Shown here in pieces: positions 15,992 to 23,536 of a stretch of 34,304 nucleotides of DNA. The stretch comes from an uncultured Ignavibacteria bacterium (GTDB lineage: Bacteria; Bacteroidota; Ignavibacteria; Ch128b): positions 1-34,304 of the forward strand of contig CALDZP010000091.1 in NCBI GenBank assembly GCA_937944105.1, in the 5' to 3' direction. The stretch's first letter is position 1. Every line of letters starts with the position of its first letter. The notes beneath the pieces are model-generated. The model made no database searches, had not been told where the DNA came from, and saw only the letters and a program-made list of their open reading frames with translations. The translations under genes and the position numbers were made by a program.

Positions 15992-16760
15992 AAGAAGATT
16001 AACAAAGGCATTTTTAGAAAAACTTTATCATAAATATAATAAAGTCAATTCAGTTAATGATCCAATTTGGAATGTAATAAGGCAAAAAGATGAGATCAAT
16101 CAAGAAATTTTAGCATTTATTTCAGCAGTATATGCTTTCGGAAATATTTCTCAAATAAATTTTACTATTGAAAAAATATTAAAATTACTTGAACCCTTCC
16201 CATTAGAAAGAATATTAGATAAAGATTATTTAGACTATTTGAAAAATAAAACAAATATTTATCATCGTTTTTTGTTTCATGAAGACTTTATTGGATTGAT
16301 GAATACTTTAAATTATGTCTATTCAAAATACGGTAGTTTAAAGAAATTATTTTTACTTAACTATATACCAGAAGAACAAAATCTTAAAAATTCAATTATT
16401 CAATTTTCGAGAGAATTGAGAGCAATTAATAAAAAATTTATAAGAGATTCGAAAATTAAATTGAAGTTCCTATATCCCTCACCTGAAAGTGGTTCACCTT
16501 GTAAGCGACTAAATTTATTTCTTCGATGGATGGTTAGAAAAGATAATATTGATCTTGGTTTATGGAATGAGATTAAAACTTTACAACTTATTATACCTCT
16601 GGATACGCATATTTTTCAAGCTGCTAAATATTTTGGTTTAACGAAATTAAAAAATCCATCATGGAATATGGCAGTTGAAATTACCGAATCATTAAAAAAA
16701 TTTGATCCCATCGATCCTGTAAAATATGATTTTGCTTTGTCTCATCTAAAATTGGATTAA
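15984..16760 (+). CDS. TIGR02757 family protein
   Basis: A protein of 258 residues with the TIGR02757 pattern: FLEKLYHKYN near the start, EILAFISAVYAFGNISQI, FLFHEDFIGLMNTLNYVYSKYGSL, then PSPESGSPCKRLNLFLRWMVRKDNIDLGLW and PLDTHIFQAAKYFGL. The Pro/Lys/Arg motif followed by P-L-D-T-H resembles the helix-hairpin-helix and Asp region of HhH-GPD DNA glycosylases, so a DNA-repair role is plausible but unproven. The GTG start at 15984 lies inside the pdxJ end (8-base overlap) with weak ribosome-site character; there is no ATG candidate for about 90 codons. The C-terminus DPVKYDFALSHLKLD stops soon after the family's usual end, so it is near full length. Confidence 0.82.
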   Translation: MYKRRLTKAFLEKLYHKYNKVNSVNDPIWNVIRQKDEINQEILAFISAVYAFGNISQINFTIEKILKLLEPFPLERILDKDYLDYLKNKTNIYHRFLFHEDFIGLMNTLNYVYSKYGSLKKLFLLNYIPEEQNLKNSIIQFSRELRAINKKFIRDSKIKLKFLYPSPESGSPCKRLNLFLRWMVRKDNIDLGLWNEIKTLQLIIPLDTHIFQAAKYFGLTKLKNPSWNMAVEITESLKKFDPIDPVKYDFALSHLKLD

Positions 16761-16936
16761 AACTCACAAAGAAAATTTTAAATACAAACAGGATATTTTG
16801 TCTTTAATATTTGGAATGAAGATTAAACTTTTTAAGAATTTTGAAATTTTTAATAAGATATTACAAAAGAGCTGAACAAATTTTAGAACTTTATCAAGAA
16901 AATTTAAATAAATATTTAATCGAATAACTGAAGTGC
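16761..16936. other. AT-rich gap before the OPT promoter
   Basis: The whole gap from the TIGR02757 gene to the OPT gene is 303 bases. This first part shows no gene, hairpin or repeat; the second part holds the promoter at 16937-16967 and a leader of about 90 bases. Confidence 0.5.
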
Positions 16937-16967
16937 TTGAAGGACTTAACTTTCATACTTATATTTG
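16937..16967 (+). promoter_or_regulatory. Bacteroidota-type promoter of the OPT gene
   Basis: TTG at 16937-16939 (in GCTTGA) and TATATTTG at 16960-16967 are 20 bases apart, matching the Bacteroidota -33/-7 layout (TTTG, about 19-21 bases, TAnnTTTG). This is the only place in the window where both boxes sit at the right spacing. Transcription would start near 16974, giving a leader of about 90 bases with AAAGGAG before the ATG. Confidence 0.5.
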
Positions 16968-17063
16968 ATAAAATTTTTTGATAAGAAAAACATCAGGAGA
17001 GCACAAAATTAGAATCTTAAATTCAAACAAAATCCCATTAATAACAAATCAAAAGGAGTTATT

Positions 17064-19067
17064 ATGACAGAAGGTAAAAAATATGTTCCTTTTGTTCCAC
17101 CAGATAAAATACTTCCAGAATTTACAGTACGAGCTTTAATCATTGGATTAATAATGTGTGTTGTTCTTGGTGCTGCTAATGCATATTTAGGTTTGAAAGC
17201 TGGAATGACAATCGCAGCGACATATCCTGCTGCAGTTATTGGTATGGCTCTTTTGAAAGCAATGAAGGGCTCTATTCTGGAAGAAAATTTTGCTAGAACT
17301 GTTGGTTCAATTGGTGAATCTGTAGCAGCAGGTGCAATTTTTACTATTCCTGCATTTTTTATTGCTGGTATATGGCCTGAATTTACAACTCAATATTATC
17401 TTGAATCAGCCGTGATAATGTTTGTTGGTGGTGTACTGGGAATAATGTTTGTAGCATTGTTAAGAAGAGTGATGGTTGAAGACGCTGAGTTACCTTTCCC
17501 GGAATCTGTTGCTGCAGGTGAAATCCATAAAGCTGGTAGAACTGGCGGTACTGGTGCTAAATTTCTGTTTGGTGCTATGGGAATTGGTGCTTTAATTCAA
17601 GCTTTAGGTCAATTGAACTTTTTTGCAAAAAGTTGGGAAAAATTTGTTCATTTTTCAAAAACAGTTATTGGATTAAAAGGTTCTGGGGATGCAACTGCAC
17701 AAGGTGGAATTTTATTAAGTTCTCCTGGTGTTAGCCCTGCTTATATTGGTGTGGGATACATTATTGGACCAAAATTAGCTTCATTAAATTTTAGTGGTGG
17801 ACTTTTAGCCTGGGGATTATTTGTCCCTATTATAACTTATTTCCTCGCACCAAGCTTATTATCTTCTAAGCCAGATCCTCAAGAAAGTGATTGGATTTCA
17901 ATGTCAGTGAATGTTTGGAAATATATTGTAAGACCAATTGCTATTGGTGGAATGTTGGTAGGTGCTGGTTATACTTTGTTTAGAATGAGAAAAAGTTTAT
18001 TAACTGGAATAAAAAGGTCTATAAGCGACGTTAAAAAAGCTGCTACTGGTGAACATGTTGAAATTCGAACTGAACAAGATATCAAATTTACCTGGGTAAT
18101 GATTGGGATTTTACTTTCTGCTGTGGCTACTTTTTTCATTTACAATTATTTTGCTCAGGATGTGATTGCTGCATTAGTTGCAACTTTGGTAATGATAATA
18201 GCAGGATTTTTCTTTGCTGCAGTTTCCGGTTATCTCGTAGGAATTATTGGTTCAAGTAACAATCCGATAAGTGGGTTAACTCTATCAACTTTACTTGTTG
18301 CGGCTTTATTAATGGTTGCTCTTGGTATGAAAGGTACATCCGGGGTTGCTGCAGTTCTTGGGGTTGCTGCTGTTGTTTGTGTTGCTGCTGCTGTCGCTGG
18401 TGAGATGTTACAGGATTTGAAAGTAGGACATATTCTTGGAGGTACGCCATGGAAAATGCAAGTGGGTGATATTATTGGAGTTGGATTAGCTGCAGCTGTA
18501 ATGTTTATTCCATTATTGATTCTTCATCAAGGTGATATAAATACTGGTGGAACTGGATTTGGAGGTAAGAATTTACCAGCACCACAAGCAAGTTTAATGG
18601 CATTACTTTCACAAGGAATAGTAAAAGGTGAGATGGCATGGCCATTAATTATTGTTGGTATGTTAATGGGATTTGGTTTTATTTTAATGCAAGTTAGAAG
18701 TCCAATGCTTGTTTCCGTTGGTATGTATTTACCACTTGAAACTACATTTGCAATTTTTATTGGTGGATTAATCAAAGGTATTGTAGAAAAAATAAATGAT
18801 GCGAAAAAATTTAATGAAGCGCAGAGAGCCAGAGTTGAGAATACTGGTGTTTTACTCGCTGCTGGATTAATTGCTGGCGAAGCATTGATTGGACTTGTGT
18901 TTGCTGGATTTGCATTCTTTGAGGTTTCTCTACTTAAAATTTTTGAACAACCAACTTTTGGAATTAGTTTGCTTGTCTTTTTATTCATTGCCTGGTTATT
19001 GGTTCAAATACCTGTGAAAAATGCTGGCAAACCCGATGAACCAGCTCCACCAAGTGCAATGATGTAA
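17064..19067 (+). CDS. OPT family oligopeptide transporter
   Basis: Integral membrane importer of the oligopeptide transporter family (667 residues, within the bacterial OPT range), expected to take up small peptides by proton symport; some OPT members carry metal chelates instead. Many hydrophobic segments run the full length. Family signatures are EFTVRALIIGLIMCVVLGAANAYLGLKAGMTIAATYPAAVIGMALL at the start, NFARTVGSIGESVAAGAIFTIPAF, LPFPESVAAGEIHKAG, GSSNNPISGLTLSTLL and GTPWKMQVGDIIGVG. AAAGGAG lies 5 bases before the ATG. It has its own promoter and a strong terminator, and precedes a run of peptidase genes, which supports peptides as substrate. The end (PDEPAPPSAMM) is a short Pro-rich tail. 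Confidence 0.92.
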   Translation: MTEGKKYVPFVPPDKILPEFTVRALIIGLIMCVVLGAANAYLGLKAGMTIAATYPAAVIGMALLKAMKGSILEENFARTVGSIGESVAAGAIFTIPAFFIAGIWPEFTTQYYLESAVIMFVGGVLGIMFVALLRRVMVEDAELPFPESVAAGEIHKAGRTGGTGAKFLFGAMGIGALIQALGQLNFFAKSWEKFVHFSKTVIGLKGSGDATAQGGILLSSPGVSPAYIGVGYIIGPKLASLNFSGGLLAWGLFVPIITYFLAPSLLSSKPDPQESDWISMSVNVWKYIVRPIAIGGMLVGAGYTLFRMRKSLLTGIKRSISDVKKAATGEHVEIRTEQDIKFTWVMIGILLSAVATFFIYNYFAQDVIAALVATLVMIIAGFFFAAVSGYLVGIIGSSNNPISGLTLSTLLVAALLMVALGMKGTSGVAAVLGVAAVVCVAAAVAGEMLQDLKVGHILGGTPWKMQVGDIIGVGLAAAVMFIPLLILHQGDINTGGTGFGGKNLPAPQASLMALLSQGIVKGEMAWPLIIVGMLMGFGFILMQVRSPMLVSVGMYLPLETTFAIFIGGLIKGIVEKINDAKKFNEAQRARVENTGVLLAAGLIAGEALIGLVFAGFAFFEVSLLKIFEQPTFGISLLVFLFIAWLLVQIPVKNAGKPDEPAPPSAMM

Positions 19068-19086
19068 TTTTTTGATTAAAATTTTT

Positions 19087-19133
19087 AATCAATGTCATCC
19101 TTTGAGAATAAAGGATGACATTGATTTGTTTTT
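19087..19133 (+). terminator. Terminator after the OPT gene
   Basis: AATCAATGTCATCCTTT (19087-19103) and AAAGGATGACATTGATT (19110-19126) form a perfect 17-bp stem with a 6-base loop, followed by TG and five T. It lies 20 bases after the OPT stop and separates that gene from the pqqD-like run. The A/T flanks would let it work on either strand. Confidence 0.85.
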
Positions 19134-19276
19134 ATGATTAATTTATCAATTTCTTTTATTTGAATTGTTAAGTTTTTTTCAACTAAATATTTTGAATGTC
19201 CATTTTTCTCGCAAAAGAAAATTTATAGTCATGTTTTTATGATATTTGATAAACAGAAATCTAGTAATTCAAAAAT

Positions 19277-19284
19277 TATCTTTG
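19277..19284 (+). promoter_or_regulatory. Possible -7 box of the PqqD-PepD run
   Basis: TATCTTTG fits TAnnTTTG, 59 bases before the PqqD-like ATG. The nearest TTTG (19245-19248) is 28 bases upstream, longer than usual, so the call is weak. Confidence 0.3.
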
Positions 19285-19343
19285 CTGATTGTTTTTATAA
19301 TTAAAAAAGTAAAAATATATGACATTATAATTCTTAAAAAATT

Positions 19344-19721
19344 ATGCTAAAAAAATTATTGAAATCAGAATTAAAAGAAAATCAAACCATTAATTTATTC
19401 GAATTAATTCCACAAAAGAATTTTAATTATGAATTAGACAGTTCAAATAATGTGGTTATTTTAATACCAAAATTTTCAAATAAATTTCTGGTTAAAAATC
19501 TAATGCCCCGTCTGAAGCATCCTTATATAAAAATTAAATTAGATGAAATCGGATCTGCTGTCTGGCTTGAAATTGATGGTGAAAAAACTGTCGGAGAAAT
19601 TGCAGAAAATTTGACATATAAATTTGGAGATAGAATTCAACCAATTGAAGAGAGACTTTCAAAATTTTTTACTCAACTTAAATTATATAATTTTATAACC
19701 TTCATAAATAAGGAGAAATAA
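19344..19721 (+). CDS. PqqD-like (RiPP recognition element) protein
   Basis: Small protein of 125 residues. The second half, about 68-120, follows the PqqD fold pattern: IKLDEIGSAVWLEIDGEKTVGEIAENL, then EERLSKFFTQLKLYNFITF, a winged-helix-like RiPP recognition element. The first 65 residues add an N-terminal extension with an RLKHPYIKI segment just before the domain. PqqD-like proteins normally bind a precursor peptide for a radical-SAM or other modifying enzyme, but none is visible in this window. It is one base before pepD, and the pepD ribosome site (AAGGAG) lies in its last codons, so the two are expressed together. In Bacteroidota-like genomes free-standing PqqD-like proteins exist with unknown roles. 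No Shine-Dalgarno is seen before its own ATG. Confidence 0.75.
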   Translation: MLKKLLKSELKENQTINLFELIPQKNFNYELDSSNNVVILIPKFSNKFLVKNLMPRLKHPYIKIKLDEIGSAVWLEIDGEKTVGEIAENLTYKFGDRIQPIEERLSKFFTQLKLYNFITFINKEK

Positions 19722-19722
19722 A

Positions 19723-21180
19723 ATGGGAGAATTATTATTCTTAAAACCTGAACTCGTCTGGAAACATTTCGAGCAACTTTGTAATTACCCGCGACCTTCA
19801 AAAAAAGAGCAGAAAGTTGTTCAATATGTATTAAATGTAATTCAAGATTTGGGTCTCGAATATGAACAGGATAGTTTCGGGAATATTCTCGTAAGAAAAC
19901 CAGCAACTCCAGGATTTGAAAATAAAAAAACAGTTTGTCTTCAAGGTCATTTGGATATGGTTTGTGAGAAAAATAGTGATGTGCAACATGACTTTGAAAA
20001 TGATCCCATTCAACCATATATTGATGGTGACTGGGTTAAGGCAAAAGGTACAACACTTGGAGCTGATAATGGAATTGGCGTAGCTGCAGCTATGGCTGTA
20101 ATGGAATCAAAGGAAGTTCAACATGGTCCAATCGAATTTCTTTTCACACTCGATGAAGAGACTGGACTTACAGGAGCAAGTAATCTTAAACCTGGGTTTG
20201 TGAAAGCTGATATTTTATTAAATCTTGATTCAGAAGAAGACGGATCGTTTTACATTGGATGTTCCGGCGGAAAAGATACGGAAGGAAAATTTTTTTATAA
20301 AAAAGAAAATGTTCCACAAAATTCACTTGCCTACAAAATCAAAGTTACTGGATTAAAGGGTGGTCATTCAGGACTTGATATTCATCTTGGTAGAGGAAAC
20401 GCAATTAAAATTTTGAATCGTCTTTTATGGAATCTTCAAAATATGTTTGATATTAGATTATCAAAAATCGAAGGTGGAAGCAAACGCAATGCGATTCCAA
20501 GGGAAGCATTTGCAGAATTAGTTGTTACGGAAAATAAATCTGATGAACTTGAAAAATTCATCAATTCATACAATAATCTCGTAAGAAGTGAAATATCAAA
20601 TGTTGAACCAAACTTAAGAGTTGAGTTCGAGAAAATAAACTTACCTGAATTTGTAATTGATAAATCAACTCAAATAAATTTACTAAACGCTTTATATGCT
20701 CTTCCTCATGGCGTTATTAAAATGAGTGCTGATTTACCAGATTTAGTTGAGACTTCAACAAATCTCGCAACTATAACTTTTGGAGATGAGATTATTGTTG
20801 GTACAAGTCAAAGAAGTTCCGTTGAAAGTGAAAAGGAGGATATTGTTATAATGAATCGAACTGTTTTTCTTTTAGCAAATGCTGAAGTAAAACATGGAGA
20901 CGGTTATCCCGGCTGGAAACCTGATGTAAATTCAGAAATTTTAAAAATCATGAAGGAAGTCTATAAAAATCTTTATGGTAAAGAACCAGAAGTAAAAGCA
21001 ATTCATGCTGGGTTAGAATGTGGAATTATAAAAGAAAAATATCCTACTATGGATATGATTTCATTTGGACCAACAATTATGGGTGCACATTCTCCTGATG
21101 AAAAAGTTCAGATTAGCACAGTTGAAAAATTTTATAATTTATTGCTTGAGGTCTTAAAAAATATTCCAGATAAAAACTAA
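19723..21180 (+). CDS. pepD: Cytosolic dipeptidase (aminoacyl-histidine dipeptidase), M20 family
   Basis: Cleaves dipeptides of broad sequence, including Xaa-His, in the cytosol with zinc. At 485 residues it matches PepD of E. coli. The metal and catalytic residues are all present: His76 and Asp78 in LQGHLDMV, Asp115 in TTLGADNGIG, Glu145-Glu146 in FTLDEETGLTGA, Asp169 in LLNLDSEEDG and His456 in GAHSPDE. The lid domain carries GGHSGLDIHLGRGNAIK and EGGSKRNAIPREA. AAGGAG stands about 9 bases before the ATG. Its stop shares one base with the next ATG (TAATG), so it is coupled to the MFS permease gene, which suggests that the permease supplies its dipeptide substrates. Confidence 0.95.
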   Translation: MGELLFLKPELVWKHFEQLCNYPRPSKKEQKVVQYVLNVIQDLGLEYEQDSFGNILVRKPATPGFENKKTVCLQGHLDMVCEKNSDVQHDFENDPIQPYIDGDWVKAKGTTLGADNGIGVAAAMAVMESKEVQHGPIEFLFTLDEETGLTGASNLKPGFVKADILLNLDSEEDGSFYIGCSGGKDTEGKFFYKKENVPQNSLAYKIKVTGLKGGHSGLDIHLGRGNAIKILNRLLWNLQNMFDIRLSKIEGGSKRNAIPREAFAELVVTENKSDELEKFINSYNNLVRSEISNVEPNLRVEFEKINLPEFVIDKSTQINLLNALYALPHGVIKMSADLPDLVETSTNLATITFGDEIIVGTSQRSSVESEKEDIVIMNRTVFLLANAEVKHGDGYPGWKPDVNSEILKIMKEVYKNLYGKEPEVKAIHAGLECGIIKEKYPTMDMISFGPTIMGAHSPDEKVQISTVEKFYNLLLEVLKNIPDKN

Positions 21181-22526
21181 TGGATATTAAAATGAAAGAA
21201 ATTCGAAGAGAACCACCATCATATTTACGATGGATTGTTTGGCTATTTATTAGTCTTTCTATGTTTGGTAATTATTACATTTATGATAGTATAAGTCCCT
21301 TAGCAGATTTGCTCAAAAATCAACTCGGATTTTCAGATTCAAATATTGGATTGCTTAATGCTATTTATAGTTTTCCAAATATAATTATGGTTTTGATTGG
21401 TGGCATAATCATTGACAGAATAGGAACAAGAAAAGCTGTCTTTATCTTTACAACTCTTGTGATGTTTGGTTCTCTTCTTACTGCCTTAAAAGGTGATATA
21501 CTTGTCATGGCTTCAGGAAGGTTACTTTTTGGACTTGGTGCCGAATCAATGATTGTTGCAATTACTACAATAATTGCCAGATGGTTCAAAGGAAAAGAAT
21601 TATCTTTTGCTTTTGGATTGAATTTGACTTTAGCTCGGCTTGGTTCATTTATGGCTTTAAATTCACCAATGTGGGCAAAACAATATTATGATTACTGGCA
21701 AAATCCATTGTGGATTGCTTTCTATGCTGGTCTTTCTGCACTTTTCTTTATTTCAATTTATTTTGTTATTGATTTAATGAGTTCCAAAAAATATGAACTT
21801 CCACCCGAAGGAAACCAGGATAAAGTCGTCATAAAAGAAATTTTCAGTTTTGGCAAAGCTTTCTGGTTTATTTCTGCTTTGTGCGTTACTTTTTATTCTG
21901 CCATGTTTCCGTTTCAAACTTTTGCAATTAAATTTTTTCAGGAAGTTCATGGTACAACTAGAGAAGTAGGTGGAAATCTTTCAAGCATACTTACATTGTC
22001 AGCAATGATTTTTACTCCGCTTTTTGGTCTATTAGCTGATAAAGTTAAGAAAAAATCTCTTTTGATGATGTTTGGTTCATTTTTAATTATTCCCGTTTAT
22101 TTAATTATGGCATACAAAATTGATCTTGCTACACCATTTGGAATTAGCGGAAATCTGGAAATCAATCTTAATTTTTTTGATATTCATACATCTATACCAG
22201 CTTATTTAATTATACCAATGTCAATGATGGGAATCGCATTTTCATTAATTCCTGCAGTAATGTGGCCATATGTTGCTTTAGTTGTTGATTCATCGAAACT
22301 TGGAACTGCTTATGGTTTGATGACAATGATTCAAAATATTGGTTTATTTTTGTTTAATATTTTGATTGGTTTTTCGAATGATTTATTTAAAGCAAGCGCT
22401 GAAAATCCTTCAGGTTATATTCCAGGTATGTGGATATTTTCGATTCTTGGATTTTCAGGTTTACTATTTTCTTATTTATTAAGAAAAGAAGAAAAGAAAA
22501 TTAATCTACCATTAAAATATGAGTAA
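21180..22526 (+). CDS. MFS permease related to MFSD1
   Basis: Major facilitator protein of 448 residues with about 12 hydrophobic segments. The loop after the second segment carries GGIIIDRIGTRK (MFS motif A). The N-terminal half resembles animal MFSD1, a lysosomal dipeptide transporter, closely as I recall its sequence: FGNYYIYDSISPL, YSFPNIIMVLIGG, GRLLFGLGAESMIVA and RWFKGKELSFAFGLNLTLARLGS. That similarity is from memory, not a search. Together with its place between a dipeptidase and an aminopeptidase, it makes dipeptide transport the best guess; sugar or drug transport is less likely. The start overlaps the pepD stop by one base; a second in-frame ATG is at 21192. Eight bases overlap the next gene. 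Confidence 0.85.
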   Translation: MDIKMKEIRREPPSYLRWIVWLFISLSMFGNYYIYDSISPLADLLKNQLGFSDSNIGLLNAIYSFPNIIMVLIGGIIIDRIGTRKAVFIFTTLVMFGSLLTALKGDILVMASGRLLFGLGAESMIVAITTIIARWFKGKELSFAFGLNLTLARLGSFMALNSPMWAKQYYDYWQNPLWIAFYAGLSALFFISIYFVIDLMSSKKYELPPEGNQDKVVIKEIFSFGKAFWFISALCVTFYSAMFPFQTFAIKFFQEVHGTTREVGGNLSSILTLSAMIFTPLFGLLADKVKKKSLLMMFGSFLIIPVYLIMAYKIDLATPFGISGNLEINLNFFDIHTSIPAYLIIPMSMMGIAFSLIPAVMWPYVALVVDSSKLGTAYGLMTMIQNIGLFLFNILIGFSNDLFKASAENPSGYIPGMWIFSILGFSGLLFSYLLRKEEKKINLPLKYE

Positions 22527-23487
22527 AATTATGAACAGAGATTTGTTAAAAAGTTCAAAAATTGCTCTCAAAGATTATCTCGGTTTACAAAAAGAAGAGA
22601 ATCTATTAATAATTTGTGATGAAGCTAAAAGGGAAATTGGTTTAGCTTTATATGAGATTGGAAAAACTTTATGCAAGGAATCAGTTTATGTAGAAATGAA
22701 GGCTCGTGAAGTTAATGGGGAGGAACCTCCAGATCAGATATCAGATTTGATGAAAAAATTTGATGTAGTTGTTTGTCCAACTTCAAAATCATTGACACAT
22801 ACAAACGCAAGACGAGAAGCTGTTAAATTTGGTGCAAGAGTTGCTACTATGCCCGGAATTACAAAATCAACAATGGTTCGATGTCTTTCTGCCGATGCAA
22901 AGAAAATTATTGAACTAACTGAGAATGTCAAAAATGCTTTACAAAATGCAAAAGAAATTCATGTGGTTTCGAAAAATGGAACTGATTTAAAAATGAATAT
23001 TGAAGGTAGAAAGATAATTCCAAGTACTGGGGTTTTAAAGAACAAAGGGGATAGTGGGAATCTTCCCTCAGGAGAAGTTTATCTTGCTCCAATTGAAGGT
23101 TCCACAAATGGTGTCATTGTATTTGATGGTTCCGTTGCTGGGATTGGAATTTTGAAAAATCCAATAAAAGTTACAATTATAGATGGTTATGCTCAAAAAT
23201 TTTCTGGTAGAAACGAAGCAAAACAATTACAAAAACTTCTTGATAAAATTGGTGGAGATGCAAAAGCCGTTGCTGAATTTGGTATTGGTACAAACTATAA
23301 AGCAAAAATAACAGGTCATATTCTTGAGGATGAAAAAGTTTTAGGAACGGTTCACATTGCATTCGGAAATAACTTATCTATGGGTGGTATTTTAGATGTT
23401 TCAATTCATATTGATGGTTTAATTAAGAAACCAACCGTTTTAGTTGATGATATTGTGATAATGGAAAATGGTGTATTATTAGTTTGA
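22519..23487 (+). CDS. M29-type (thermophilic-like) aminopeptidase
   Basis: Probable metallo-aminopeptidase that removes N-terminal residues from peptides. The 322 residues have an N-terminal domain with VVCPTSKSLTHTNARREAVKFGARVATMPGI and a C-terminal metal domain. The latter shows NLPSGEVYLAPIEGSTNG, AEFGIGTN, ILEDEKVLGTVHIAFGNN and a final Asp in LVDDIVIMENG, giving the Glu, Glu, His and Asp pattern of peptidase family M29. M29 proteins are often near 400 residues, so this is a short form of the family. The ATG at 22519 overlaps the MFS stop by eight bases; the ATG at 22531 is an alternative. Last gene of the PqqD-PepD-MFS run; only weak A/T hairpins follow. Confidence 0.83.
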   Translation: MSKIMNRDLLKSSKIALKDYLGLQKEENLLIICDEAKREIGLALYEIGKTLCKESVYVEMKAREVNGEEPPDQISDLMKKFDVVVCPTSKSLTHTNARREAVKFGARVATMPGITKSTMVRCLSADAKKIIELTENVKNALQNAKEIHVVSKNGTDLKMNIEGRKIIPSTGVLKNKGDSGNLPSGEVYLAPIEGSTNGVIVFDGSVAGIGILKNPIKVTIIDGYAQKFSGRNEAKQLQKLLDKIGGDAKAVAEFGIGTNYKAKITGHILEDEKVLGTVHIAFGNNLSMGGILDVSIHIDGLIKKPTVLVDDIVIMENGVLLV

Positions 23488-23536
23488 TTTTGATTCTGCA
23501 AGAAAAAAAAGATTATTTTTTCAGATAAAATTAATT

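Noticed and set aside
18244-18988. Long reverse-strand frames inside the OPT gene
   Set aside because: Their Pro/Gln/Asn-rich products are antisense images of the Gly/Ala/Val membrane segments; no ribosome site or homology.
23488-23536. Terminator between the aminopeptidase and AsnB-like genes
   Set aside because: Only an A8/T6 pairing with weak ends; not distinguishable from low-complexity sequence.
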